Source of the DNA: Isoetes taiwanensis
Taxonomy: Eukaryota > Streptophyta > Lycopodiopsida > Isoetales > Isoetaceae
DNA length: 64,000 nucleotides
Assembly (NCBI GenBank): GCA_021234155.1
Contig: JAJEKV010000046.1
Span: forward strand, 9,803,012-9,867,011
Direction: 5' to 3'
Shown: positions 1 to 10,968 of the stretch, piece by piece
How the letters are laid out: every line of letters begins with the position of its first letter
Position numbering within the stretch: the first letter of the stretch is position 1
Made by a program: the position numbers and the translations under genes
Notes under the pieces: model-generated
The model's database searches: none
Told to the model about the DNA's origin: nothing
The model's input: only the letters and a program-made list of their open reading frames with translations

Positions 1-822
1 TCTTAAGTGTCTTAAATTAGTTTGATCTGAGACAACATTGCATTTTCCAATGAAAATTTTCCTAAAAGGTTAGTCCCTACTAGTGATCCCTACGTCAAGC
101 GTAGTAATTAGCACTCTCTGTTACTCTAAGTTCTCCTACAAAACACAAAATATTCACATGTCCATCAGGGTATGCCAAATTAATCATCTTCTCATAGCCA
201 GGCTATTCCTAAATAAATATTTTGTGGCTGTTCAGTTGATGCATGCAACCTAGGGGCATGCTATTATCCACATTAGTTGAGAAAACTTACTAAAGATAGC
301 TAAAAATCTATTCTGCAAAAAATATCTCATTGTGTTCTTGAGCAAACTAATCTGTCAGGACAGAAATTGATCTCTTGAGCCAAAGGTGTGAGAGATCCAA
401 TCAGAAACCACATGCACAGAGTCTACAGAGTTGTTAGAGATTAGACAAACTTATAAAAGTTCAAAAGGATCCATGAATTACTACCTGCATAAATTAGCCC
501 CCTGCCAGGGCTATCGACTTTATTTTGACTCGGTCAGGACTGTCTTTTTTGACCAATTCTCTTTGGAGATTTGACTCTGGCTTTTGAGGTGGGAACTTAG
601 CATAGTTAAACAACTCCAGGAATTGGTTTGGTGTTAAAGTTCGTTTCCACAACTATTTGGCACCAGTTTTACTAAGACCACCATTTTTCTGTTTTGGGAA
701 AACAGTGTTAACTTAATATTTGAGCTCTATTTTAGCAATTTCTTGGCATAGAGTGGTTGTCTCAAGCAACCTAGAGGTCATGTACCAGTGAGGTTGAAGG
801 CGTGCTAGGATTACCTTCAACA
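1..822 (+). repeat. Partial 5' LTR of a Tat-like Ty3/gypsy element (family A)
   Basis: The end of this stretch (GAGGTTGAAGG...CCTTCAACA) recurs at the end of the LTR at 7135, and it is followed directly by a primer-binding site and a gag start, so it is the downstream part of a 5' LTR. The left end lies outside the window. Shared blocks with about 6300-7135 and 29540-29912 include a motif around 'cagggatattgacc...ggtcagga' (near 507-540, 6847-6882 and 29780-29816). The copies are clearly diverged, so this is an old insertion or a mosaic. No gene is seen within it. Confidence 0.7.
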
Positions 823-845
823 TCTTGAAGGTCCTACCGAGATCC
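823..845 (+). promoter_or_regulatory. Primer-binding site, tRNA-Gln type (degenerate)
   Basis: Immediately after the LTR end (CA at 821-822) the sequence reads TGAAGGTCCTACCGAGAT. The better kept copy at 30548-30566 (minus strand) begins TGGAGGTCCTACCGAG, whose complement ends in CCA and matches the 3' end of plant tRNA-Gln. Here TGG has become TGA. Confidence 0.6.
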
Positions 846-866
846 TACCTGGATTTTGGGGAACTT

Positions 867-2260
867 ATGGCTCCAAGAAAAAACAATGAAAGTGGTGATC
901 ATACTCACACTGAACCACAAGAAAATACTGAAGCATCTGCTATACAACATGGATCCACCATTCAAGGTAATGCAGGTATGCATTGTAACTACTTTGAGCT
1001 TAATGTACCTACTCCGCCGCCCATTTTTTATCCGAGTATCAATGCTAACAACTTTTGAAAGACCTTTGATGAATATTATCAAGAGTATGGCTACAAGAAA
1101 GGCTGCAAATTCTCAAAATTCAAAAAATGCTTCAAAAACAATGAGGTAAGAGCATGGTTGGATTATGTGATCAACACAGGTGTCAACACTTGGGAGGACA
1201 TTGTGAAGCAGTTCCAAGAGAGATTTGGTAAGCTTGTTGAACCTCAAGATCTGGTTTTTGAATTACAAACTTTTCACATCAAACATGGTGAGACTTTCAT
1301 CAACATGTTGAAAGATCCCATGCGTATCTCACCAAGTGTCAAATAAATCATGTGCCTAATCACACTCTACATCTTGTGGTATGCTTTATAAGGGGACTGA
1401 GCAGCAAGCCAAGAGTACATAGGAAGATGTTCAAGTTGCAAAATCAAGAAGGTTTGACACTATACACAAAGCTTTCACCAAAGCTATTGAAATTGATAAT
1501 ATATTTTCATATCTCCTTGATGATATGCATCTGTCTACTGATCCTTTCTTTCCAGATTATGAGCCAGAATACATGGACCCTGGTCCTACACCAGTTTATG
1601 CTATCCAAAAAGAAAGGAAGGAGCAAAAAATGGAAGATTCAACTAGTCCCGAATCTGATGCCAGAGCTGAGATCACAAAAGTATCTGAAGCCTTACTTGA
1701 AGTTACAAAGCAACTTAACGAGATGAAAGCCTCTAAGCCTGAAAGAAAAGCATACCCTCCTTATGTACACTGCTCAAAGTCAAGAAACACTCATTCTTCT
1801 TATTATTGCTGGTACAGGCCATGTACCAAATGTGGTAAAGAGGACATTTTAGCAAAGAATGTCCAGTTTGTGCTTTCTGCAAAGATGTTGGCCATTATAG
1901 ATAGATGTAGTGTAAAGGATTATTTTGCAAGACAAGAAGTGGCCAAAGTTGCTGAGCCAAGTGCATCAATCAAATTTGCTGTTGAGCCCACTCCTTTAGT
2001 CAGATTTGCTACTGATCAAAGTGCCTCAACCAGGTTTATGCAGGTTTTGGAAGATTATGGCTGTACACACAAGAACTAAAATGCAAGGGAGAAGGAGGTG
2101 GCAAAAACTAGTGTGGAAGCAAGCACACCTAAAGCCAAACCTAATGAAGTCAATCAGGCTGTACCCCTTCCTCTTCATCAAAAATATACCAAGAAAGAGA
2201 AAGAGAATGATGGCTTTGAATATTTGATGAAAAATGCTAAAGTAAGTGCGCAGACTTAAA
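867..2260 (+). pseudogene. Tat-like gag remnant (element A)
   Basis: The start MAPRKNN follows the PBS at the same distance as MAPKQKF in the related copies at 38309 and 30527, so the ATG at 867 is the ancestral start. Downstream are the capsid-like blocks ELNVPTPPP, EYYQEYGYKKGCKF, WLDYVINTGVNTWEDIV, RFGKLVEPQDLV and LQTFHIKHGE, then GLSSKPRVHRKM. The CCHC region survives only in part (WYRPCTKCG, then frameshift), whereas the copy at 27462-28863 keeps three full zinc knuckles. Stops at about 1056 and 1346 and several frameshifts mean that no full Gag can be made. Gag would package element RNA into virus-like particles. Confidence 0.8.
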
Positions 2261-3015
2261 ACATGTTATGGATCTAAAGTTAAGTTAAAAGGCTATTTTT
2301 AAGGGGATCTAACTAAAGAAGATCATATGGTTTAGTAGGGCCCGTTATAGATGAAAGAAATAAAATTAGCCAACTTTTCTACAAACAAATCTCGCTCCAC
2401 TTGAAAATTCGCCACATCCACTAAGCGTCACAACTATGGATTCGCCTTATCCTCTACCCTCCTTCTCGAAGATTTCAAAAAAGGAATTGCCTACCTATGA
2501 TCTAGGATTTCTTCATAACCTAATGTATTCTCCATATCCATGAAGTACATGTGATAATTTTAAGAGTTATTTTTGTAGCTATTGTATTCAAATCTTTCTA
2601 AGGATGCAAAATCAATTTTATAGGCCTTCTTTTAAATGTTTTGTTTTATCTACAAGAATAAGTGGTCTCATTTGCAAAGGTTGGTTGTGGTATTGCATCA
2701 TGCAACTATATATAGTTATAATGTGTTTGTGTCCTTGATTAAATATGGATATAGTGAATAAAATTTCACCACGTAAATTGCACTTGGAGAATAAAAGACA
2801 CTTAAATCTTGGCAAAATAATATTGGCCATGATTCACCTAGATTTCTATAAAAACATTCATGTCTAGAAAACATTTCAAAGATAACTAATCTTCAACTCT
2901 ATTATTGAAGACCTTCTAAATTATTTAGACAAATTTCCCTTAATTTGTTTGATGAGACTTAAAACATGTTATGGATCTAACTAAGTTATGGATCTAACTA
3001 AAGAAGATCATATCA
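2253..3015 (+). repeat. Imperfect duplication flanking about 620 bp of unrelated DNA
   Basis: The phrase 'gacttaaaacatgttatgg' occurs at about 2253 and again at about 2955, and 'gatctaactaaagaagatc' occurs at about 2307 and about 2992. Between them, 2331-2954 matches nothing else in the window and has no convincing coding potential. The gag-protease reading region resumes at 2988 with MDLTKEDHINLSQ. The pattern fits insertion of filler DNA with duplication of the target during repair. Confidence 0.55.
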
Positions 3016-3551
3016 ATTTGTCTCAAGAAGAACAAATAGCATTCACAAATCATATCGGTGAACAAATATTAGTTCAGAATGAATATGGGTGTCGTTACAT
3101 GTGCAGCAAGGATTGCCAAAAAATTGTTGCCTACCTACTTGATGAAGGATCTCCTCTTAATGTGATGCTTCACCCCATAATGAAGTCATGTGGTCTTGAG
3201 GTTGACAAAAAAGCACAAACGGTGCTCAAATCTTTCTCCAACTCAAAAATCAATCCTATAGGCATTCTTAGTAATGTTTTGATTGATATAGAAGGCATAG
3301 TGGTTGCTGCTAATTTTATGGTTGTAGCATTTGAAGGAGCATATGACAAAACAGACATTTATGACCTGCTCTTGAGAAGAAGGTGGCTTTCTATAGTAGA
3401 TGCAAGACCAATCTGGTCAAAAGGTGAGTGCACCATATCAGATGGCAAGAAAACTGTCACCCTATTCAACAAACTTGGAGAATTCGAGTCTCTCAACTTT
3501 ATTGAAGAGGATCTTTTGATCCTAAATTTGTTTGATGAGGGTCAACAATAA
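2988..3551 (+). pseudogene. Retropepsin-like protease domain of element A
   Basis: A 187-aa open stretch. LLDEGSPLNVM (around residue 51) aligns with the catalytic block of Tat-type retropepsins (usually DSGAS or DGGA; here DEGS), and YDLLLRRRWLSIVDA (around residue 125) aligns with the C-terminal LLGRPWL block with the glycine lost. VLIDIEGIVVAANFMVVA is the flap and strand region. The copy at 28815-29110 has the same layout. The domain would cleave the Gag-Pol polyprotein. RT is missing: RNase H follows directly after the stop at 3551. Confidence 0.7.
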
Positions 3552-3569
3552 AGATTAGTCCATCATTGA

Positions 3570-4000
3570 AAGAAAAAATTGTCTTTTATGGTTTGATGGT
3601 GGTGTCTCTAAGAGACTAAATGTAGCTTCTTCTGCTGCTATTCTGAAAGATCATAACAATAAGCTACTGGCTAAGGTTGGCAGAATTTTCTCCAACACCA
3701 CTTCGAACATGGCGAATACAGAGCCATTATTGCAGGACTTCAAGCGGCTAAACACTTTAGCATAACTAATATTGTTATATTTGGAGACTTTCAGCTTGTT
3801 TGCAGGCAAATTTTAGGAGAATATCAGGCTAAGCATGAAGATATGCTGACACTCAGAGACACCTTAGAGGAACTATCTGGCTTTGAATCCTGGGAGTTAC
3901 ATCACATACCAAGGGATCTCAACAATGAAGCTGATGCCCTTTGCAAAAGTGTGCTCCTCGAGCACTTGGTAGGTAAAAGAATCGTAGACCCTGGGAACCT
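3570..4000 (+). pseudogene. RNase H domain remnant of element A (second, plant-like RNase H type)
   Basis: Across two frames the minus-free plus strand reads WFDGGVSKRLNVASSAAIL, KVGRIFSNTTSNMA, then after a frameshift near 3715 EYRAIIAGLQAAKHF, IVIFGDFQLVCRQILGEYQ, and finally WELHHIPRDLNNEADALC (3890-3945). This is the order D...E...D(S/F)QLV...HIPR.LN..AD of the additional RNase H found in Tat-lineage elements, which resembles host RNase H. The third acidic block has GDF in place of GDS. Absence of RT upstream and integrase downstream marks a deleted element. Confidence 0.65.
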
Positions 4001-4684
4001 CTATGCTTTCGTTTTCGTAAGGTTTGATTTTTCCCTTGTTTTTTGTGTTAGCACTGGGCCTTTATCTGATGCCTTCATGAAAAGGCATCGCCTTAGCGTC
4101 TTTATCCTTCAACTTTACCTTTTTCCTTTCAGTACCTATATATGTATGTTACATCATTGAATAAACAGGTTGTTCAGACAAGGAATAGGTGTTCTGACAC
4201 CCTTGCCTACATCACATTCAACTAGAATCTTGCATTGTATCACCACATAGAGGAAGGATCTTAATACGGGAGTTGGATCCTTTGCATTAAAGCAAATAAC
4301 AGGCCCCAAAAGATCTAGGCAACTCCCTCACTCTAGAACTATAAATTGACTCTGTTAATGGACTCAGAATGTTGACATTACCATAGGGAACCAAGTTTCG
4401 TAGGAAGAAGACCATCCCTTCTCCAAGAAGCATCAAGATAGCTCATATCGAAAATTGCTTGGGATCATTCTAGTTGGGATGTAACAAATTTGCAATTTGT
4501 TTTTCTCTTTGACTATAATGATTGGAAGTATGTGCAAGAAAAATTTGATGGAGACGAGCATTCTTCTCATAAACCTTTTTTCGCAATCAACTGACATATG
4601 TTTAACCATTAGTGGCCAGCCTTATCTTCTAGTCCTGTAATAACTTCTGTAGTGGAAATTTTTTTGGCAGCTCTCTTCCATCAA
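4001..4684. other. No gene seen
   Basis: The reading frame after the RNase H remnant runs to 4160 but loses family similarity near 4000. The rest is AT-rich with no motif I recognise. Confidence 0.5.
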
Positions 4685-4865
4685 GCATAGATTTCAGCCA
4701 GTAGAAGTCTTTCTGCTGCTCCAATCACCTCAAAAGGGCCTTCCCATAGATTTTCAAACTTGGCTGCTACATCTTCCCTTGCTTTGTTCCATTTGAGTAC
4801 CAATTCTCCAATTTTGAGAGTGCCTTGGAGCTTCTGAGCCGCCTTGAATGTCTGTTTTTGCTAAC
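4685..4865 (-). pseudogene. Integrase C-terminal scrap, inverted relative to element A
   Basis: The minus strand encodes QGTLKIGELVLKWNKARED followed by AAKFENLWEGPFEVI, matching the integrase tails at 24080-24180 and 33180-33280 on the plus strand (GELVLKWNKSREDSASKFENLWEGPYEVL). It ends at a stop near 4685. Only about 60 codons survive. Its orientation opposes the gag and protease of element A, so it was inverted or comes from another copy. Confidence 0.75.
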
Positions 4866-6250
4866 CACACATTCACTTGTCATGCATGTTCGTCAGTTTC
4901 ATGCTCTCACAATCATCTGCACTTTATTTGGCTTGCCTACCACTCTACCTTGCTCTCATCTCTTGCAAAAACATATTTTGACAACCATATCTCCACATTG
5001 GCAACCATCAAGAACTTGGCATGATGCTGCCACATTTGGCAGCATAGAAGAGATATGCACACAATCTACGCATTGTTGTCTAACTTTTGGCTAAAACATG
5101 TGTGCAAGTACTTAAAGCATGAAGACTCTCATCTTTGAAGATCACAACTTGACACCTTTGTTGAAAAACCAAGGGAAGGACACTCATTGGATATCATGCA
5201 AGCATGGCAAGGAGGAAAAGATTCAAGCAAGCATAGTTGAGTTTGAAAATTGGAAGACCCCTCAACAATGAAGTTTGGACAAGATTACTTGGTATGTGGC
5301 TGGTTTCAAATCATTTTGGCATGAGATCTATTTCACAAGGCTGCTTACATAACCTTACCACCTCAATTCCATCCATGAACATCATACATGCTCCATAATT
5401 CATGTTTTCTTGCCTTACCATCATATTCCCTAGCCAAAGTTGGCAAAGAGTTTTCTAGTCAAAACACACCATTCATATAACACACACCTACCATACTTCC
5501 AATACCTTCAAAAAAGCAAAAAATTCCACCCAATTTGGCTATCTCTATGGTCTAAGATCATCTTCTCTCTCTAAAAGTTAAGAGAGAGAGAGAGAAAGTG
5601 CACATTTCCCTCAAACAAGCATGGAGAAATAAAATGTCCAAGATATTGCATGAAAGATCCATGGTTATGTGCGCTAGTGCCAAATTGTCCACATCCCCAT
5701 AAAAAAATGCCAAGTACCATCCACATCCTCACTCAAGCATGTCCATGTCATCATACACATGTCACCTACCGCAAAATTCTTTTTTCAAAATTTTTGACCT
5801 AAGTAAAGTCATTTTGATATCCTAGGTGACATGTCATCACTCCATGGTGCCACATCACCCCGAAGTGCTTCCACATCATCATACGCATGGCATCCACATC
5901 ACCTCCAGTTCATATTAATTCTAAAGGTTTTTTTAGGTCTTACATGCCCAAGCTAAAAACAATGCATGTGGGATATTGTTTTAAGAATTCTCAAGAACTC
6001 TAAATTTCTGTCATGCCAAGATCCGGCCTTTTGTCACGATTCAACTACCTAATCATAGCATAATAGTCCCGAATCTACCTATTCTAAGCCCAGAAACCTG
6101 AAACTAAGCTAAAGGACAAGGGTTTGGGCCGGATTTGCCAAGAACATGCGAGAAACAAGGGATAAAGCAGGGGATTTGTGTTTACAGAATTTTCGAGGGC
6201 TTTTGGCAAAGTAAAGTAAGTATTTTGAGAATAGGCAAAAAAGGTATGAA
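4866..6250. other. Non-coding internal remnant
   Basis: No convincing gene. It holds a short GA-rich tract (about 5578-5600) and repeated phrases of the type 'catccacatc' and 'catgtcatca' between 5690 and 5900. It may be decayed 3' non-coding sequence of the retroelement. Confidence 0.4.
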
Positions 6251-7135
6251 GATTGCATTGGTTAATCCGTGTTCTCCTCTCAGAAACTAGGAGTAGCAGC
6301 ATTATTCTCTATATTGCCCTCTAAAATTAGGTCATTTTCATTATAGGAGTTAAGTAGAACGACAAATGCATGCATTGACAATCATTGAAAAAATTATCTA
6401 CTCATAAAAGACCTGCTCAAAGTAGCAAGCTATTGCATCTATAGGTGTCTCAGAGTTTCCTCAAAAGTGCTGAGCTAGATAGAATTTGTACCAAATCATA
6501 TTGCAGGAAAATTTGCTCACTATTTACAGCCAAGAATCAATTCTTCTAAACATCTGAGCATTATCACTGACAAAAGGGTGGACATACCTTGTGTGCAGAC
6601 CTGTTAGAGTATTCAAGAGCTGTCAGAAGTGGAAAAGAGTGGCCAGAATTTATTTTGCAAAAATTTGCTCACTGTTTTTGTATAATAACAGTCTGTGTGC
6701 AGAAAATCCAAATCTCAGGACATTTTAGCACCTTTTTTGTGCCAAAAAACCTGTTGATCTATCTGTGCAGATTGTCAGAGATGAGATCAAGTGTCAAAAC
6801 TTAAAAAAGATTCATACTTTTTTATCTGCAAAATTTAGCTCACTGACAGGGATATTGACCAAGTTTTGACTTGGTCAGGACCACAGATTTGAGAGATCTT
6901 TGCTAATCTAATGGCATCCAACTTTTGTCCCCAGATTCATGAGCCTTAAAGCAGTCTTCTGAATTGAAATCATGTCATGTTTCCAACTTACTTGCAAATG
7001 CATCATTTTAGCTAAGGCCCCCTTTTTCTTGTTTGAGCTTTCTTTTTGCAATTTTCTTGCACAGAGTGGTTGCTTGAAGCAACCCGAAGGTTCTAAGCCA
7101 TTGAGGTTGAAGGTTTGCCAGGAACACCTTCAACA
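6251..7135 (+). repeat. 3' LTR of family A (left end approximate)
   Basis: The end, TTGAGGTTGAAGG...CACCTTCAACA at 7135, matches the 5' LTR end at 822. The block 6780-7040 also matches 29700-29900. The left boundary could not be fixed. Divergence from the 5' copy is large. Confidence 0.6.
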
Positions 7136-7269
7136 CTTCTCTCTTGCCTTTATCTTTTCTTCCAATTCCTCGACTCAAATTGATGAAGTAGCAGTATGGA
7201 CAATCACATGTATGGCACTTGGTTGGGTTAAATTTGCCAGATTGGTCGATTGCTTCACAAATTAAACCT

Positions 7270-8400
7270 CAGCGGGCATCATAGCTCTGGATGCAAGAGC
7301 AGTCACAGTTGCAATGATCTCCATAGCAAATGATTGGACTCGATCCAAACTGGTCTAGCCATATCTCGTTGATCATAAGATTGATCCACTCCCATCTTAA
7401 AAGTTTCATTAAGATCAGAATGTTTCCTACATCAAAAAAAAATAGAAAGAAGGGGCTTAATGAGACAGCAAAACTTCTTGAATCCAACTTATATCAAATT
7501 TGGCTTGTTGTATAATAGCTTGAGGCCATATGATCTCCTGATAAAAAATAATAGAATTCGAGCTTGTGTGCCATTGAAAATGCCGGCCATGCCAAACCTT
7601 TGTAATGAAGGTCTCTCATAGGATGTTGTAAAGATCGGCATGGTCATCTCTTAAATCAGAGAAAGCAAAATCCTAAAATTCAATTTAAGTGGATGAGAGA
7701 TATGTGTGATACAAGGTCAATCCAAGTTCTGCATTGCTAAGGGAGATGGATAGCCAAGCATATCCCGGGGTTATTTAGGAGCTGAGAGGGGTTCTAAAAG
7801 ATGGTTTAATCCCTTGATAATCCCTCTTTCCAAGAGTACATTCCCTTTACAGAATTCCACGCCTTGATCCATTTCTTGATGATCCCTGGAATGTTGTTAG
7901 GAAAAGAGAAACCAAAATAAAGACTATGTGAGAGAGACATCTTTGCATTCCTTCATCTTTGCATTCCTTCGCCCAAAGGGTGACACTTGGAGAGGTGGTG
8001 GTTGATCAGGCTGAAGATTGGGTAATTAATTAAACTATGGCCAGCTCTATAAATCTACTTGGCAGCCAGGGCAATCTCGATGTTAATCACACCAAGTCTA
8101 CCAAGCCTCTTTTCTTGCAGCATTCAGCCATGGAGACTGGAATCTAGCATCTATTATTTCCATCACTAGCAATAAATGACCCAACAATACTTGGAACCTG
8201 GCAGTACTTTCTTAGGAGCAAGGAGAATGGAGGATTGGTAAACATGGGAAGAAGATATTGAGTTTGCAATTATAGCCCTGCCATCCTTGGAGAGGTATTT
8301 ACTATTAAGAAGATCAGCTTTCTTGCTAAATTTCTCAATGACATCATTCCATAGATCACCCTTAGTATGACTATGGGCTTAATGCCCCTCTCCTTGTATC
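7270..8400 (-). pseudogene. LINE ORF2 C-terminal remnant
   Basis: The minus strand at about 8360-8170 reads LWNDVIEKFSKKADLL, KYLSKDGRAIIANSISSS and HVYQSSILLAPKKVLPGSK, then after stops GRLGVINIEIALAAK. This is the order typical of plant L1-like ORF2 downstream of the RT core: W..v..K, LS.aGR..li.s.l, Y..S....P, then LGv..i...N.AL. Stops and frameshifts are frequent, so it is dead. Sequence nearer 7270 is likely the continuing tail but carries no motif I can name. The RT core itself is absent. Confidence 0.55.
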
Positions 8401-8442
8401 GTCCCATGGCTCTTCTCCGTGGACGTTAAATTTGTATCTATC

Positions 8443-8641
<199 letters not shown>

Positions 8642-8645
8642 ATGT

Positions 8646-10968
8646 TCAGTAATTAATTCCCCGTCCCATTGCTCTCGAGTCCCCCGATTCCTCAATGGGA
8701 GATTTTTTGGTGCATTCAAGCTCCATATCCATTGCGATATATGATGTTTGCAATTGTTTCCTCTCAAAAGGGGCTGAGTTGTGCTGAAAATTGACATGGC
8801 GTACATTCACGTATTGTTTTTCTTATAAAGGAGCGGGATTCCATCAAATTGAAAGATTATATGTAAATCCTGGTGGCCATCTTCTTTTGCAAATTCAAAT
8901 ATTGAGATGTGCCCTACTGGTTGATGAAGTCCTTTCTATGTTTCATTTACATTCAGGAGCATAGTCTGTACATTGTTTTTCATTCAATTCTATTTATATT
9001 CTTTTAATGGTTTTTAAATGCACGTATTATATGATATATCCATTTATGGGAGCGCATGCTAGTGTCTAACATGGATTGCATATTTTAATGAATATGCTGG
9101 GATCTAATGATCGATTAAACCCATAAGGACTGACTCATAGACAGTATCAGATATCAAATTGGAGCTCTCAAAGAAAATTAACAAGGTTTGTGCACACTCA
9201 TATTTTTCAACGTGGATCCATATTTTCTATGTAGTGTTAACTTGGTATAGAGGGCAACTCTTTTTTGAATTAGCAACTTCTTCTTCCATAAGTAGCCCCA
9301 CAGCATTGTCATTCGTAGGCAAATTCATCCCTTTGCATAAACTCTATCATTGAGATCCAAGAGGAAAAGTATCTCAGAGGCCCAAAACAATTCCAATAAA
9401 TGGTTATGATAAACCGATCTATGATACAAAGAAACAATCTACGCATATATAATCTGAAGGAACAGCAATGGATGGAAGCAGCGGCAAAAGATATAAATAT
9501 CATGAAACTTCTGAGATTACTGTAGTTGGGATCAAAGGCGGCCTTACTACAGTAAGCTTTGATGAAGATTGAAATCTATAGTTTATGGAGAGCTATTTGT
9601 AACAGAGGAACTGTAAATTAGCTAATTAAGCCCATAGAAGGACATGTAATTTAGCTAATTAAGCCCATAGAATGATAATTTCTAATATAGAAGAGCTAAT
9701 CTGTAATGAAAGAAGGGATTGCCGAAAGAAGGGGTTGGCAATTGAACGCAGAGCTCAAATTTTCAAACCAGAGTTTTCCTTTTCTTTTACTAGACATGAT
9801 TCAGCATTGAGGAGCATTTGCCATAGACAATTTATAGTCGTCCAATTTAAGAGTATGAGCAATTGCAGGAGCAGCCGTGCCTTAAATCTCACGCATACAT
9901 GAGCATCTAGTGTAGTAGGGAGGGTGGACCATAGTCCAATAGCGCATCATGGTAAAATGGGTCAATTTGTCAATAGTGGCTCAACACATTATTATTATCT
10001 CAATCTTGACCATTGAATAAAATAGGTAAAAAATGGGTTAAATCTTGATCGTCGTCTTCATCGACAATAGGGTATTTGAATGATCCTTACTATTTATAGA
10101 TAGACCCATTTCATGTGAAGTTCTCGAGCTATATCTAACCGATTTTTTCCAATAAAAGTATATGCGATACCTCAAACTAGATTTTAAGCCATGCATTGTA
10201 ACTAACAAAAATATTCTTATTTGCAATGTTTCCTTGTCCATGCAACACAGCAAGAAACACCTAGAGGTAGGAGCTAATGCAAGAGCCAACAAGAAACATT
10301 TCGCTAAGAAAATGATGCTTCTAGAGGCTAGAGGCATCAAGTGTTCAAGAACAGGAGGATGGAAATTAACTTAATTTTTTTAATCTGGAAATTAACTTCC
10401 TTTTTTACTTAGTGGATGGAAATTAACTTAATTTTTATTTGGTGAACGAAAGAAGGCGAGATGTTTTGAATGGCAACTTAGTCACCTAACAAAGTAGCCA
10501 TTGTTCCTCCACCGCTGCTCCGCCACAAAAAAAGCTTGAGGCTGTCGTCGTTAATGCTCACGAAACAGGGGCCTTGACGAGGATGTTAGGCGGTCAGAGA
10601 AGATTGTTTCAAATAACTCTCGTTGACATACATAAAACGTGCCAAAAACTTCTTTCATTTCCATCTAAAGCTAGACTTAACGTTAAAACATTAACTGTTG
10701 CCCATTTCCCTCTTACATAGAGACTATTGCTTGCAAGCAGCAGTGCGCTTAATTGAAATGCTAAACATAAAAAAAATGCCAAGCTTTCAAACACTTACAG
10801 AAAAATGGAGCTCTAATGCTTCACAAAATAGTGAAGCTTAACTAGCACATTTCCACTCTCATGTAACAAGCGATAGCTTCTATACATGCTTATTTCACGA
10901 AAGGGAATTGGAGAATAACAACCGAGTATACATTTTTTAGTCCAAGTTATCAGGTAACTAAAATCAGA
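8646..10968. other. AT-rich spacer with a small tandem duplication
   Basis: I see no gene. At about 9612-9673 a unit containing 'tagctaattaagcccatag' is present twice in tandem, separated by a few bases. Sequence near 10500-10600 is more GC-rich but has no recognisable product. The left part of the spacer on the minus strand (10600-10968) is downstream of the transporter gene and may hold its 3' UTR. Confidence 0.5.

Noticed and set aside
823-845. tRNA gene
   Set aside because: Only the 18-base acceptor-end complement is present, in the position of a primer-binding site; no cloverleaf.
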